Positions 46,628 through 58,968 of a stretch of DNA of 64,000 bases are shown here, one piece after another. A model generated the notes under the pieces. That model ran no database searches. It was not told the DNA's origin and was given only the letters and a program-made list of their open reading frames with translations. Position numbers and translations under genes: made by a program. The stretch's first letter is position 1. Every line of letters begins with the position of its first letter. Source of the DNA: Oxyura jamaicensis (taxonomy: Eukaryota; Chordata; Aves; Anseriformes; Anatidae); contig NC_048893.1 of the NCBI RefSeq assembly GCF_011077185.1, forward strand, positions 187,040,799-187,104,798. Direction: 5' to 3'.

Positions 46628-48116
46628 TATATGGCCATGGGAAGTGAGTTTGAGCAACACAGAGAATTACCAGGGATGCTGTTTGCCATTGGAGGGAGAA
46701 AATTTATGTGGCCAAGGCTCAATTAGAGTTGAAGCTGGCCAGTACCATGGGGGACAACAAAAAGGGTTTTTTAAAATATGTTAACAGCAAAAGGAGGGCC
46801 AGAGAAAACATTGGTCCGCATGTTAATGACTATGGTGAGCTCACAAATAGGGACACAGACAAAGCAAAGACATTTAATGCCTTCTTTGTTTATGTCTTCA
46901 ACACGGATGATAGTGTTGGAGGGCCAAGATTACTGTAATAATAAACTCCCAGCTGAACACAACCTTTTTGTATTTCATGAAAGCTTTCAGCACTGTTTCT
47001 CACAGTATCCTTCTGAATAAAATGTCCAGCATTCATATAGACATAATTAGCTGGGTTAACAGTTGGCTGATGGGTTGGGATCAAAGGGTTATAGTAAATG
47101 GAGTAATTTTATAGTAAAAATCAGGCTGGTGGCAAGTCACTAGTGTGGGGTTCCCCAGGGCTTCATTTTATGGCCAGTTCTCTTCAATGTTTTCATAAAT
47201 GACTTGTATGTAGGACTTGACAGTGTTTTGAATAAGTTTGTAGATGATAGTAAATTGGGAGAAGCTGATGACTCCATTGAGTGTAGAGAGGCCTTGCAGA
47301 GAGATCTTGACAAATTAGAAGGCTGAGCAATCACCAACAGTATCAAATTCATGAAGGCCAAGTGCCAGATTCTGCACCTGGGAGGCACAACCTGGATATA
47401 CATACAGACCGGGGGACAAGAGGCTGGAGAGCACAGAAAAAGATCTGGGGATTCTGGTCAATGACAAGTTGAATGTGAGTTAACAGTGTACCCTGGCAGC
47501 CAAAAGGGCCAACCATATCCTGGAGTGCATCACTGCCAGCCGGTCGAGGAAAGGGATTGTCCCGCTCTGCTCTGTGCTGGTGCGACCTCACCTGAAGTAT
47601 TACATGTTGTTTTGAGCACCGCAATACAAGAAGGACATAAAACTATTCGAGAGCATCCAAAGGAGGTCTACAAAGATGGTGAAGAGTGTAGAAGGCAAGA
47701 TATATGAGGAGCAGCTGCGGTCCCTTGGTTTGTTCAGCCCAGAGCAGAGCAGGCTGAGGGGAGGCCTCATGGCGGCCTGCAGCTCCCTCAGGAGGGGAGC
47801 GGAGGGGCAGGCGCTGAGCTCTGCTCTCTGGGGACAGCGACAGGACCCGAGGGAATGGCATGGAGCTGGGACAGGGGAGGGTCAGGCTGGGTGTGAGGGA
47901 AAGGTTCTGCACCCAGAGGGTGGTCGGGCATTGGGACAGGCTGCCCAGGGCAGTGGTGACTGCACCTAGCCTGCTGGAGTTCAAGAAGCTTTTGGACAAC
48001 ACTCTCAGACATGGGGTCCAATTTTTGGGTGGTGCTGTGTGGAGCCAGGATTTGGACTTGATGACCTTTGTGGATCCCTTCCAACTGAAGGTACTCTATG
48101 ATTCTGTGAAATTGTT

Positions 48117-48807
48117 CAAACACAAATACAGTTTGTGTGGAGAGTGGATTGAGAGCAGCCCTGAGGAGAAGGACCTGGGGGTGTTGGTTGACGAGAACCT
48201 CGACGTGAACTGGCAAAGTTGTGCTTGCAGTTCAGAAACCCAACTGTATCTTAGGCTGCATCAAAAGCAGTGAGGCTGACAGGGCAAGGGAAGGGATTCC
48301 CCCCCTCTGCTCTGCTCTCGTGAGACCCCAGTCTCTTTCCAGCACAAGAAGGACAGGGAAGTATTAGAACAAGTCCAGAGGTAGGCCACAAGGATGATCA
48401 GAGGGCTGGAGCACCTCTCCTGTGAAGACAGGCTGAGGGAGCTGGGGTTGTTCAGCCTGGAGAAGAGAAGACTCCAGCGAGACCTTACAGTGGCCTTCTA
48501 GTACCTAAAGGGGGCTGCAGGAAAGCTGGGGAGGGATTCCTTCTCAGGAAGTGGAGTGCTAGGATAAGGGGTAATGGCTTTAAACTAAAAGAGGGTAGGT
48601 TTAGATAAGATATTAGAAATAAATTCTTTATTCAGAGGCACTGGACCAGTTTGCCCAGGGAAGCTGTGGATGCCCCCTCCCTGGAAGGCCAGGCTGGGTG
48701 GGGCTTTGGGCAGCCTGGTCTGTTGGGAGGTGTCCCTGCCCATGGCAGGGGGGTTGGAATGAGATGATCAGTCCCTTCCAGCCCAAACCATGCTATGATT
48801 CTTTGAT
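48117..48807 (+). mobile_element. CR1 LINE 3' part, sense, head-to-tail with the previous copy
   Basis: It starts inside the RT tail (SSPEEKDLGVLVDENLDVNW), goes through 'gagcacctctcctgtgaaga', 'ggctttaaactaaaagaggg' and 'tgtccctgcccatggcaggg', and ends at 'gctatgattctttga'. It belongs to a different subfamily from the element that ends four bases upstream. It is 5' truncated and frame-broken. Confidence 0.94.
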
Positions 48808-51115
48808 TTGGGTGAAAACCAGATGATCATTAGTCACCAGAAGTGACTAAGCTGGAGACCTCACTGAAGACCCAGAAGCACCCAGTTACCAGCCAGAGAG
48901 GTGTGTTCACAGCACTTATTTTCTGACTCTCCTCTTCTGATTCTCAAGGGTGGCTTACAAACACCTTCAAAAGGTGAAACTTGGAAGTGAAATTCATAGT
49001 TACTTCAGACACTAACTATTGTGGTTTTATTAGAAACACAGGCTGCATGGCACATTAAGATTGTCTCCTATCAACCGCCTTCTGCGTTTTGGTGCACAGA
49101 TGTTAATTACCTGCTCCTCAGCTGGCCAGCATCTGATCAACTCTGTGCATCTGGATCTTCTTCAAGGTCCAACAGATTTCAACTAGTCTTACTGTTTCAA
49201 GCTGTCTAACTGAGCAACACCCTTAGTTTGGAGCAAAGCCATTGCTCTGATCAAGCTTTAGTGTGCAACTTTCTGCTTTGATCCAAGGGAATAACTGGGT
49301 CTCTATGAACATGGTGATTTTTCCAGCTAGGTGGTCTGCTAACAAGTATTATTTCTCCTTCTCAGTCTTGATCTTTGAAGGGATTTTTCAGTTTGTTGTT
49401 GTTGTTGTTATTGTTTCTTTCCTTAGGACACACGTTTTGCCTCCTTAAGTATCATGTTCCTGTAGTGGCCACACAGCTCATATTAGGCTAGGACATGCTG
49501 GCTCACACTTGTCACACCAGACGCTCTATACTAAAAGCAACCCTTGAACCAACTCTTCAAGTAAATCCTTGCTTGTGGAAACTACATTTAAAAAAACAAC
49601 ATTTTCACAGCCCCGAATCTTCCAAATTCACCAACCAGCATGGGACAAAAATACTGACTACAGCGTAGCATAGATTTTAGATTTCTTAACATGCTGTTTC
49701 CTTATGAACAAGTGCTGTTGAGAAGCAGCAATGTGATATATGCTTATGTAAACTTTTTCTATACAAATTGCCTCAATGTCCACTGACTTACACTGCGAGA
49801 TTTCAGACCTACAGCTCCCTCCTTTAAACTTACTGTTTCTGTTTTCATTTCACCCAAACAGCCTCCATGTGTTTGTTAGCTTGCTTGGAGATCTCCAAGG
49901 AGGGAGACTCCTCTGCATTGAAAAATTCCCAAAATAAGGAGTATATTATGTATGATGTCTGTGAAAGCACACCAAATTTCAATAAATTCAACCTCTTAAA
50001 AAAATGCACAATAAGCTTATCAGACACACAGAGTTTATGCAGTTGCCCAACCAAGTATGCTGTTCTCTGGCCAAAAGTCCTGTTTTTATTGGCCTGTGTT
50101 GGTCATTTGGGAAAAAAATATACTGTTAAAAAAGATCTTTCAGAGCCTGTAGTATAGAGACATTTCAAGACAACATTGGTGACCATCAGATTTAGAAAAT
50201 GTTATGAACACGCTTACCAGAATTAAGAAGTATCACGAATAAACCAACAGAATCAAATTCAGCATTTTTAAAGTGTTTTGCTAAACAATCACCTTTCATG
50301 GTATGAGGAGCAATACAAAAAGAAAAATACATTTCATGCTTTTCAAGAAAAAAAAAAATATACAGAGGTTTATTGCACATTTTCCATGAGAAAAAAAAAA
50401 AAAAAAAAAAGGAAATAATTTTGAAAATGCCTTAGTCAGTGTGCTGAGAAATTATCTGCATTTTTTTGTTGTTGTTTTTGTTGTTTTTTTTTTTTTTCTG
50501 TTAAAAAAAATGCACTAATATCAAGGCTATGAAATTAGACAAAGAGCACACTGACATAACAGATAGCATAAGAGCAGCAGATAGCCAAGCAGAAAATGGA
50601 GGAATCAGGCTTGAGATGTCTGCTGCTTCACTTCTTCAGAAGTAATTATGATAATTTTTTTTAAAGGAAGCCATCAAAGGTAATAGCAACTGAAGAGCAA
50701 GCAGTGTCTGACAACGTACGAAGGTTACAATGCTGTATGGATCTGTTCAGACATTAGGTTTCCAAGTAGTCACTAATTAAATTGTCTCTTGCTCTAAGTT
50801 CAGGCATCCAACACATTTCCAGCACTTTGCAGAATGAGCTTGGTGAAGGTCACCGAGCAGAAACACGAGGCTTTCTGGCACTGCACGGCTCTGAAAATGC
50901 ATGGTGTTGTGCTCTGTGCATGCAGCAGGGGCAGTGGCTGGTTTCTACTAGACTCTGCAATGCGGCTAAAGCCCTGGGAGGTGGAAAATGTGGCTATGAC
51001 TCGGTGTTCTGGCCCTGGCAGCGGTGCTTCTCCCTTCAGGTGCACAACTGACCTGGGAGCCTGCACCCTTGTCACAAAGGTAACAAATGGTACTTTGGGC
51101 AAACAGTTTGTGTTA
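48808..51115. other. intergenic, no gene recognised
   Basis: AT-rich sequence with A and T runs (50390-50411, 50484-50499). No CR1, exon or RNA gene is recognised. Confidence 0.5.
50390..50411. repeat. poly(A) run
   Basis: About twenty consecutive A's. No retrocopy could be recognised immediately upstream, so its origin is open. Confidence 0.9.
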
Positions 51116-51480
51116 GGCAAAGTGTTGCCCCCAGATCAAGGGAGGCGATCCTTCCTTCTGCTCAGCACTGGTGAGGCCACACCTCGAGTGCTGGGTCCAG
51201 TTCTGGGCTCCCCAGAACCAGAGGGACCTGGGCACACTGGAGAGAGCCCAAGGCAGGGCCACCAGGTTGGTGAAGGCACTGGAGCATCTCTGCTGTGAGC
51301 AGAGACTGGGAGAGCTGGGGCTGCTCAGCCTGGAGAAGAGGAGGCTCAGGGGGATCTCATCCATGTCGCTACATCCCTGAAGGGAGGGTGCAGAGAGGAC
51401 AGAGCCAGGCTCTGCTCAGTGGTGCCCAGTGCCAGGACAGGAGGCCATGGGCACAGCCGGGCACACAGGGGGCTCCCAGT
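51116..51480 (+). mobile_element. CR1 LINE fragment, sense, lacking its 3' end
   Basis: 'gatccttccttctgctcagc', 'tgggtccagttctgggctcc', 'cactggagcatctctgctgt' and 'gaagggagggtgcagagagg' through 'catgggcacagccgggcaca' match the copy at 26.8-27.1 kb almost base for base. It stops before the 3' terminus, so a later deletion or insertion has cut it. Confidence 0.94.
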
Positions 51481-51633
51481 GAACTACTTCCTTCCAAGGT
51501 TGTGCAGCCCCTACCAGACTTAAGAGGGGCAAAAAACAAAAAACGAGCATGAAAACATAGCACTGAGTTCTTGAGCTGTTCCTACTCCCTTTTCCCATTG
51601 TCTCTGTCAACCTGGTTTCATGGAAAGCCCTTT

Positions 51634-51652
51634 GGGGGGGGGGGGGGGGGGG
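51634..51652 (+). repeat. homopolymer of 19 G
   Basis: Nineteen uninterrupted Gs followed by CCC. Length may be affected by sequencing error. Confidence 0.95.
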
Positions 51653-51881
51653 CCCATTGGGTGCCCACAGCAACCCCCCTCCCTAAAAGCTGTCCCCTCT
51701 CTGTCGTGACTGCCTGTGCTCTGCTCTATTTCTATCACCAGCTGAGCCGCTGTGATGCCAGGCCTCACAGCTACTCACACAGCACAGGAGAAACCTGAAG
51801 AATTTAGCAATTAACCAAACTTAGCAGAGTTTGCATTTAATACAAATATTGACTTGTGTAATAAAAAGTAATTTTTTTCAG

Positions 51882-51969
51882 GATATCCAGTGTCTCTCTG
51901 ATGAAGAAACTAAGTATATAAACCAAGCAGGAAAAAAAGGAGCAAAGTGGATGTATTCACTGGGCACAT
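51882..51969 (+). other. exon-like segment of unknown gene (88 nt)
   Basis: It is preceded by TAATTTTTTTCAG and followed by T|GTAAGTTG, both near-ideal splice sites, and has an open frame across it (reads DIQCLSDEETKYINQ... KWMYSLGT). I do not recognise the protein. The frame stays open to a stop at 52158 if not spliced. It could be a lncRNA exon or a chance match. Confidence 0.25.
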
Positions 51970-54014
51970 GTAAGTTGTGGGATCAGAGCAAGGATCTGGA
52001 GAAGACGAGGCAGGAGCTGCATAGGACTTACGAGAAGAGAGGTCTGAGAGCTCAGTGCGTGGACCAGCAGGACCTGGCTGCGTGGTTTGTTTTTATATGT
52101 GAAGAATCAGCGTGCTTTGGAAGGAATATTGCAGCTTTCACTTCTGAAATAGCACCGTGACTTATATCAAATGCATTTTGTTTCAACATTTTTGCTAAGC
52201 CAACATAGTGGTCTGTTTGTTTTGGAGAGGTGGGAAGCAAGCCACGAGGACAGTCTGAAGGCTCTTTTTCTTCCCTCATTGGATTTGGGTCAAGTGTTTA
52301 CAGATTCAGGTCAACCCTCAGAGGAGCAGCCACCGAAATTTGCTCCCAGGAATGAACTCCTTAAATAACACGGGTCTCCTTCCAGGCTTGGAGGTGATCA
52401 CAATTTTTCAGCTCTTTCCTGTGTGTTTCTGAACACACACGTTATTTGAAGGAGGAGAAAAAGCCGCAAGGTTCTGGTAAATATTGCCTCATTTTGGGAG
52501 CTGTTAGGCAGCGGCTGCAGGATGCAGTGTGACAGCACAGGGCAAGTACATCAGCAGCAGGAGCACCCCAGGGCTTGGAGCTGGCATTCGTCTTTCACTT
52601 GCTCGCGAAACACTGGGGGGATTATTTTGCCAGAGAGTAGGAATTCCTGGCACCTGACACTTGGAGGAAGGTTAACATTACAAAATTCTGGGATCTAGAG
52701 CCTGGAGCTTCAGCTGGAAGGAAGCAGAAATGTATTAAGTCCGTTATTTATGGTGAACACAGTGCTTTATGGTAAGCCAGGAGCGGCCCAGGGCCGGTCA
52801 GTTGACAGCACTGAGTAACCACTTACATAAGCAGTGAAATGCCACAGCAAATATCCTGCGGCCACCCCGTACTTTTATTCTAAGAATTAATTTCCCTTAC
52901 CGGGTAATTTGTTTTCCCCCTTTGTTGGTGTCTTGTGTCTTGTGCCTCTGGTGTCTTGTGCCTCCTTTCAGTACCTCTGGAAGTAAGTATTAAAGCAGGC
53001 AGAATGGGATGGAAACTTTCCACATCCTGCTTACCGGGGGTAAATACGTAACTAGAGGCAGTGCGGTGGAGCACAAAGACCGGCGGTGGGGCTGCAGGTC
53101 AGCTCACGCGGCCCAGGAGCACGCAGTCTGTTTCCCGAAGGACTTTGAGCACCAGTGCTCTGGCAGGCTGACCCGAAATCCAGTTGGGACAGGAGGGTCA
53201 CACAGCCCTCCTACCCCCCGTGGCACCGGCTGAGGCTGCCAGCCCAGAAACCTCGTCCGTCTGTCCTGCCATGGCCATGTCTGCACGTCCCCACCAGGGA
53301 CACAAGCAGGTAGGAATCTGCTCCATTTTCCAGGAACTCCTTGAACCTTTGAATTTCATCAGAATTACTTGGGTTTATAAAATTAAAAAGCATTTTTTGA
53401 TTTATTTTTTTCCTCCATGAGAGCCTCCCGAGCAATGCCCAAAAGGGGGCTGCTTGGATTAGAATTACACTCATTGTGTATAGCCCTCATACGCTTTGCC
53501 TAATTTTCTGACAAAAATCCAATGACTGAGATGATCATAACAACTCAATTAGGCCAGAAGAAGACAAAGAAGTGCTGAAATCTGAAGCAGAAATGCTCCT
53601 GCTCCAGCCCTCCCTGCCGAGGTCCGCTCCTGACAGTCATCAGGCCCCTGGCACCGAACCACAACCTGAGCGAGCCTTCCCCCCCGCTCCCAGCTACCAT
53701 ATGCCTGGTCTCTATGACACCATTTGTTTTCTTTTACAGCTCTTTTCCTCTGTTGTTCAACATTCCTCCGAGATGAGACCTTCTACCTTCATCCCTGGCC
53801 AAGCCCCACTGCCAGCTCCCTGGGTGGTGCGTGGCTGCTCGCCCCTAGATCCAAGAGGCCGCAGCTGCAGCGCGTGGTGAGCCTGTGTCGGCGCTCCTTC
53901 CCTTCCTCCCCGCCTGTCAGAGCTTTCTAGGAAGGCAACATCCTTCTCCCAGGTGGTCACCAGCAAGCCCCATGAGCACTCGCCTGACTAAGAGCAAGCC
54001 CTAGCCTGCTGTGA

Positions 54015-54316
54015 GGTGTGGGGAGCTGGGGGTCGGCCTCTTCTCACAGGTAACTGGTGATAGGACTAGAGGGAATGGCCTCAAGCTGTGCCAGGGGAGG
54101 CTCAGGTTGGAAATGAGGAGACATTTCTTCTCAGAAAGAGCGGTCAGGCATTGGGACGGGTTGCCCATGGAGGTGGTGGCATCACCGTCCCTGCGGGTGT
54201 TCAAGGAAAGGTTGGACGTGGTGCTGAGGGACATGGTTTAGTGGGTGACATTGGTGGTAGGGGGATGGTTGGACCAGGTACCTTGGCGGTCTTTTCCAAC
54301 CTTGATGATTCAATGA
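54015..54316 (+). mobile_element. CR1 LINE 3' fragment, sense
   Basis: 'actagagggaatggcctcaa', 'gctgtgccaggggaggctca', 'catttcttctcagaaagagc', 'ggttggacgtggtgctgagg', and an end at 'ttccaaccttgatgattcaa'. It is 5' truncated and of the same subfamily as the antisense copy at 10958-11175. Confidence 0.95.
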
Positions 54317-55916
54317 AGGCTCATTCTTATGACCACAGGAGCAGAGGCACACAGTAGCCTCACCACAAACACCACTTACACATCTATGGTGGCTACAGGC
54401 ATCCGAGCTGACACCACCACATGCCCAAAAGCTGTGGCTGTGCTGGGCTCACGAGGATGCCTGCCCTGACACGACCGATAGCTCGGTGCTGCTCCCATTC
54501 ACCACCTGGGGTCAGCACCAGCTCTGGGGATTTCAGACCTCTTTTCCAGGACAGACATGCTCTAAAAGAGCCAGAAGCAGCAAGGTGAATGTCAGGAAGG
54601 TTGTACCAAGCATGTGTTCAAAACCCTTGATCCTTCTCATCTCTAACAGATGTGAGATGCATCCCCCATGGGCTTTGTGCTGTGGGAGGCTTGAGGAACA
54701 CGAGGGATTACAGCGCCAGCAGTACTGAAGCGTGTGGGCAGTGTTAGATAACACTCAAAATCACTTCGCTGCTGCTGGGCTGAGGTCAAGAGAGCTTTCA
54801 GAGCTGTGGAAGGCTCCCCTGTGATGCTTCTCTGCACAAGACGAGGCCACTGCAGTTGCAAATGCTAAATCAGTGCTGGCCAGAAATTACTTCTAACAAG
54901 ACCTTTCTAAATTAGGACTGGTTCACATAAATGTTGTTTTTGTTTTTGTTTTTAACTTTATATTAAAAGGTGGTGGTGCCCAGTAAGCTAGAAAATAAAT
55001 CTCAGAAGTTCCTTTTACTGCCTGTTACTTACATATAGCGTGCACTTCTTGTCACTCTGCTGGCAACGCAGGGGAGAGGAGAGCCGAGGCATTCCCGGCT
55101 GCAGCAGCACGTGGATAGAAGGCCACCCACAGAGACAACAGCCCTGCTCCTTGTCTTTGCACGATGCAGGAAATCCCCGTTCCCCCTTTGTATCTTTTCG
55201 GATCATTTGAGGAGAAATTTTTGTGAGTCATCTACAGCAGCTGCAGCTTCTTCCTAATGTTTTCTGCTGTTTGATGCCTTCATGACTCAGCTCGAGCTTC
55301 TCTTCTTCCCCCTCCTCCCTTTTAAGATTTATTTCTCCTTTTTCCTCACAACGGATGAGGATTTCATACTATTTTCATACACCGCACTGTCCTTTCCATG
55401 GGCAAAACCAACTCGAGCTGTAGGGTGTCTCCTCCTCGACCTAGCTTTGACAAGCATGTGGGCGAAGCACTACTCCTTTCACCACAGCTTTTTTGGACCT
55501 GGTCTTCTCAACTTGCCTTCAATGTGGAGGTGAGTATGGATGTGGCTGCCTTAAATTTTTTGGAGCCCTGTAGCCAAAGTGGTGAACTTATGATTTAGGA
55601 GTTTTTCTTACTGAAGAGAGTAACAAACTTACCTGTAGAATTTGCTTTTTCCTCTGGTGGTGACAGCCTGCAACCAACACGATGGCAGCTTCCCACGGCA
55701 GGACTAGAAGCAGTGGTGTGAAACTGCGAGGCACCTCCTTCCCCTCTGGGCATGGTGCCGAGCACTACCAAGAGCAGAACCCCACAAGCACACAAAGTGT
55801 CTCAGAAATGGGGAGAGGGGACTGCTGCAGCCAGCGTCCCTGACAAAAACAGAAGCCGGTAGGACCTCCAGCCTGGCCGGGCTGCGAGGGGCTGGAGGGG
55901 AAGGGACACCATCTTC
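54317..55916. other. intergenic, no gene recognised
   Basis: Moderately GC-rich, with open frames on both strands that have no recognisable product. Confidence 0.5.
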
Positions 55917-56110
55917 AGAATCACAGAACTGTAGGGGTTGGAAGGGACCTCCAGAGATCATCGGGTCCAACCCCCCTGCCAAAGCAGGTTCCTTAGAGCA
56001 GGCTGCCCAGGTAGACGTCCAGACAGGCCTTGAGTATCTCCAGAGAAGGAGACTTGACCCCAGACAAGCTCCCCACCTTGCTCAGGAAGACAGATCACTG
56101 GACCTTTCCT
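55917..56110 (-). mobile_element. CR1 LINE 3' fragment, antisense
   Basis: 'agaatcacagaactgtaggg', 'gttggaagggacctccagag', 'atcatcgggtccaacccccc' and 'tctccagagaaggagacttg' are the reversed 3' region of a CR1 subfamily. The 5' side fades out near 56110. Confidence 0.94.
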
Positions 56111-56599
56111 TCAGGTTGAGGATGGCTTTGGCCCAGCTTCCTCTCAGAAGCAAGCAAACACGAAGGGCCTTCTGTTCCAAGACACCAAACAGAAGCTGCA
56201 GGAATCAGAAGGCAGTTTCCCCACCGCTAGTGACACCATGGTCTGTTTCTGCACCAGACCATACAGGCAAGTGCTGCAAGCTAAGGAAGCTTAGAAACAG
56301 AGGGAACAGTCAATTCTGATTTTCTCCTCATTTTTGAGGAGAATAGAGACAGGAGAGACCCATTGACTCGATGTGTTAACACAAAGTGGGTGTGTTTAGC
56401 AAGCCAGTTACCTGCCATCCTCATGTGGACAAGGAAGTAAGCAATAAACATAGTTAACTAGCTTTGATGCTTTAATTGTGTGTCATTGAGCAGTAATTCA
56501 TATTTATTTGTGAATGTGCACCATTAACTGTAAAGTTTCATTTTACACCCAGAAATGCATTCAAAGGGATGAAAAAAAAATCAATACAAACAAGGTGTG

Positions 56600-58968
56600 T
56601 CAAAGTAGTATAAAATAAGATTTATTTGCAAATCATTGACAATAAGGAAACAAGTATATCCTGGATGTGCATCTTGGGGATTACATGATGGTTCTTTTGC
56701 CTTCTGAGATTTCCATTTATATGCACTATGGGACACCTCTAGAATTCAAAATGAGCTTTGAAGTGTCTTTATTTTTTTGCCTTGCTGTATTAAACAATTC
56801 CTTCCACAGGCACACTATGGGAGACACACAAAGTCTTTTAACAGGAAGCTATCACGTAAAACACACAATGAAACCACCTTGGTTTACAAGGAAACTTGCA
56901 TGATAGCTGTTTCACATTTGTTTAACACAGTGCTAAGCACTTCAAGATTCCCACAAGAAGCGCTGTGTGCTGTAGGTTTAAAAACAAACCAAAACAAACA
57001 AACAAAAAGCCACACAACCAAACACATCCCACCCCAAATGCCACAGCTATGGTGAAACCTCAGTTTTCTTTTCTTTCCTATGTAAGGACGTACAGTACAT
57101 CTGGTTATGACCTGAGTTCTCTCTTGGAAGCTAAGAATCTGTGTCTCATGTAAAAATATAAAAAAAAATTCATTATTTAGTAAGAACTGCTGTATGTAAG
57201 TGAACTCAGGATAAAGGCAACACAAACAGAGGCAATTTACCTTATGTGATGGTGGGAGGGGTAACTGCTAAACTATGGTTACTCACAGCAGTTACAAAAG
57301 AAGCAGCAGTATCTTCAGAACACTTCAATTTATTTCCACCTTTCTGCCCAACCTCGTTCTCTTCATCTTTCAAAAAGTCAGGATGTTTAAACTCTTAAGT
57401 CATATTTTTAATTAGACGAGCTACCAAGTGAGTTTTGAAACCCCTAACGATTAAGTTCTCTGAGCAGACTGCATTAAGCATACCTTGCTTTAGAGGGAGG
57501 TCCCAAGTGACCACCACAAAACAAAGAAATACCTACTCAGAGAGGAAATCAGGGATTCCAAACTACATCTATTATTTTCAATACAGTTCTAGAAAATATT
57601 TATTTCCTGTAACTTTTTTTTTTGCTTTATGAAGCTCAAAATAACTCCAATATTCAACATTGGAAAGATAGTATTTTTTCCCCTCTCCCATAAATATAAT
57701 AATGCAAGAAAAGATTTCTAGGTGTCACTGTCACCAGTTCAGTTAAAGCATTGATGAATACATTAGATCATTCAAATGTAAATAAACATGATCTAGACAT
57801 AAGTATATGCCCAAAATCATAACAGTAACAACTACAATCTTCTATGATCTTCTCCTATTGTATTAGTGACAGCCATTTCATTTAATTATTTTGGCCAAAA
57901 AAAAAAAAAAAAAAGAAACTAATAGAGTCTTAGAGACATCATTTCATTTTTCCCTACTTTAGAATGCCTAAAACCAGACCCAAATGAAAGCTCTCAATCA
58001 TCACTCCACATGATATCCCACCACAGGGATCTCCCTACCCCTTCTGGGAAACCCAGCGCATCTTTATGGGAAAAACGTACCTAGTCATTTCTCATCAATC
58101 ACTGAAATGATTTGGGAGCAAGGCACAGAATCCAGGACTCTCTTCACGCTGAATGCCTTAGCTAACATCAGACTGCCTCCTGAACAAGCTCGAAAAATGG
58201 GAAAAACAAGAGACAATGATTCAGAACAAACATTACATTGAGAAACCCTGCTTTCTTCAGCCCCAACTTAGCCATCCAAGCTCCAGAGAATGGCAAGAAG
58301 TTGCATTCACCTCCTCTAGTTGTGCTCACCCATTAGACAGCTCCAAGCCCTTACTCTAAGCCACGTGGATCTCCACACTTGTGGCGTGCCGCAACAATTA
58401 ATCGACAGGTGCCCACATTCTTTACTGGCCCCTAGATTTTATGATTTTAACAGTATTTCTGTGAGACAGAATTTGCCACATCTCTAATGAGTTCCTAAAG
58501 TTTGTAAAATCCCTACCCTGAAAATCCACTATTTGCTAAGGAAGTATCATAATTAGTGAGAAAGTGAGTTAGTTCTGAGCACACCACCTTTAATGGCATT
58601 ACTTAAAAAGACCTCGTGCAGTCTTACAAGTTGTGCTCTCTAACAGATCTATACCCCAGGGGTTTTAGAGGTCCTGTAGAAGTGATTCAGTTTTCAAACA
58701 TTATTAAAAGGTTTTGGCAGATCAATATTCTATGAAACCTGTAATACACTTGCTAACGTTTATAGTCCAATGATCAGTTAGAAGTATTATTGCATCTTAA
58801 GCGTAAAAATATAGGAGGTTCTATACAGAAAATTAAAATAGCATCAATCTAGTATTGATAGTCATATAAAATAACTCACAATTATGTAAGTTTCCATATT
58901 TAATTATACATTTAAAAATAAGTTATAAAAATAATTAAGCTTCTTTAAAACTCCTACGATATCTTCTT
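56600..58968 (-). other. FDX1: probable 3' UTR of FDX1
   Basis: On the minus strand the sequence after the FDX1 stop runs for 2.4 kb without CR1 to an AATAAA at 56626-56621, and T-rich sequence follows about 30 bases further on. It is AT-rich and free of recognisable genes. A 3' UTR of this size fits the vertebrate FDX1 mRNA as I know it. The exact cleavage site is an inference. Confidence 0.55.
56621..56626 (-). other. candidate poly(A) signal of FDX1
   Basis: TTTATT on the + strand reads AATAAA on the FDX1 strand. A U-rich stretch (minus strand of 56572-56597) follows at the right distance for a downstream element. Confidence 0.5.

Larger units (their letters stand above)
45890..48113 (+). 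mobile_element. long degraded CR1 LINE (endonuclease end to 3' terminus), sense
   Basis: Translated pieces in order match CR1 ORF2: QINLPDANWEYHTADTKRS; LGHSDHE (46118-46138, the SDH box of the endonuclease); ISSCLDKKREDFRLLRELVS; an AAAG microsatellite with a 100-N gap; VAKAQLELKLASTMGDNKKG; NAFFVYVFNTDD; KAFSTVSHSILL (46980 onward); SWVNSWLMGWDQRVIVNGV; KFVDDSKL (47234-47251); then the 3' domain (TYEEQLRSLGLFS-like) and the CR1 3' end 'ctctatgattctgtga'. A section between about 46960 and 46970 is missing relative to a full ORF2 (most of the RT fingers). Frameshifts and stops make it inactive. Its 5' limit is uncertain by about 100 bases. Confidence 0.93.
51481..54014. other. intergenic with an exon-like segment
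   Basis: Contains a 19-G run (51634-51652) and, at 51882-51969, a segment with splice-like borders (see findings). Nothing else is recognised. Confidence 0.5.
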
